Program-made: the position numbers and the translations under genes
Origin: Methyloprofundus sp.
GTDB taxonomy: Bacteria; Pseudomonadota; Gammaproteobacteria; Methylococcales; Methylomonadaceae
Assembly (NCBI GenBank): GCA_013138555.1
Contig: WTCN01000264.1
Coordinates: 1-5,944, forward strand
Direction of reading: 5' to 3'
Length of the DNA: 5,944 bases
In this document: piece by piece, positions 5,661 to 5,944 of the stretch
How positions within the stretch are numbered: position 1 is the stretch's first letter
How the letters are laid out: every line of letters starts with the position of its first letter
Notes under the pieces: model-generated
The model's input: only the letters and a program-made list of their open reading frames with translations
What the model was told of the DNA's origin: nothing
The model's database searches: none

Positions 5661-5769
5661 ATAATATTACACCGCTCGTCATCCACGCTTGACTGTCATG
5701 GCTCAAATGTCAGTGGATAATGAGACGTTACTTTAGATGTTGTGAAATTTCAGCCTCAATAGCAGGCAT

Positions 5770-5803
5770 AAAAAAAGACTGCACTGTAAAACATGCAATC
5801 TTT
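5770..5803 (-). terminator. Intrinsic terminator of the upstream, partial porin gene
   Basis: On the minus strand, AAAGATTGCA (5794-5803) pairs with TGCAGTCTTT (5774-5783), with one wobble pair. The stem has a ten-base loop that can pair partly further, and the second arm runs into a tract of seven T (complement of 5770-5776). It starts 27 bases after the porin stop codon. The layout mirrors the terminator of the other porin. Confidence 0.85.
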
Positions 5804-5830
5804 ATAAAATGGTAATGGGTATTGAGTCGG

Positions 5831-5944
5831 TTAGAAGGTAATAATCATATCCATAGCAAATTCAACCTGGTCATTGCCACGGTTGTTATTGAAGGCTTTT
5901 TCATCAGCCCAGTCATAACGCACTTCTGGACGTAGTTTTAACCA
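5831..5944 (-). CDS. C-terminal end of a second BBP2-type porin (cut by window edge)
   Basis: Thirty-seven codons plus a TAA stop are present; the rest of the gene continues beyond the right edge. The peptide reads WLKLRPEVRYDWADEKAFN, then NNRGNDQVEFAMDMIITF. It aligns closely with the last strands of the complete porin: WFTFRPELRFDWADEKVFN, then a longer turn, then QISLAMDMIVKF. Shared features are the RPExRxDWADEKxFN block, the AMDMI strand and the terminal Phe recognised by the BAM machinery. The loop between the last two strands is shorter here. It lies on the same strand, upstream of the complete porin, and has its own terminator. Most likely a tandem paralogue with similar outer-membrane channel function. 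Its full length and signal peptide cannot be seen. Confidence 0.85.
   Translation of the reverse strand, partial: WLKLRPEVRYDWADEKAFNNNRGNDQVEFAMDMIITF

Larger units (their letters stand above)
5278..5773. other. Long AT-rich intergenic region upstream of the complete porin
   Basis: This is about 500 bases between the two porin genes, up to the terminator of the upstream one. It must hold the promoter of the complete porin (minus strand). A CTATAAATAG segment about 85 bases before the start resembles a -10 but has no convincing -35, so no promoter is called. The region also holds an 11-bp AT-rich inverted repeat (5389-5417), a possible 57-codon plus-strand frame (5487-5660) and an imperfect stem with ATCCAC/GTGGAT arms (5681-5718). 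No GG-N10-GC sigma-54 promoter was found immediately upstream of the porin. Confidence 0.6.

Noticed and set aside
5701..5735. Very short plus-strand frame beginning ATGGCTCAAATG
   Set aside because: Only 11 codons, no ribosome binding site, no reason to call it coding.

Overview
The window is AT-rich DNA from a bacterium, most probably a gammaproteobacterium. That rests on family content: BBP2/OmpL-like outer-membrane porins, a PspF-type sigma-54 activator, a TauE/DsbD_2 membrane protein of the kind found beside cbb3-oxidase assembly genes, and a lysine/alanine-rich H1-like protein. A methanotroph-like (Methylococcales) or sulfur-oxidising lineage fits, but the lineage is inference and no gene here proves it.

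Layout. Positions 2-1208 are a complete, apparently intact IS4-family insertion sequence, with 21-bp perfect terminal inverted repeats and a single DDE transposase gene on the minus strand. Next comes a divergent pair: a 66-aa lysine-rich histone H1-like protein (minus, 1345-1545, with its own sigma-70 promoter and a downstream hairpin) and a 97-aa XRE-like helix-turn-helix protein with a lysine-rich tail (plus, 1757-2050). Their roughly 210-bp shared intergenic region carries short palindromes that may be operators. The remaining genes are all on the minus strand. In order of transcription they are a BBP2-type porin cut off by the right edge (5831-5944), a second complete porin (4027-5277), a six-TM TauE/DsbD_2-type membrane protein (3117-3797) and a sigma-54 activator without a sensory domain (2158-3120). 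Each porin is followed by a strong intrinsic terminator, so the porins are separate transcription units.

How the genes may work together. The last two genes overlap by four bases (ATGA) and are almost certainly translationally coupled. The activator has no sensory domain and its only partner is a cysteine-containing membrane protein. The most interesting hypothesis is therefore a membrane-protein/AAA+ activator module responding to metal or thiol-redox state, comparable in logic to PspF being controlled in trans. I found no convincing -24/-12 promoter in the window, so its targets are unknown. The two porins share C-terminal sequence and terminator architecture and look like an old tandem duplication. 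No rRNA, tRNA or CRISPR array was recognised.
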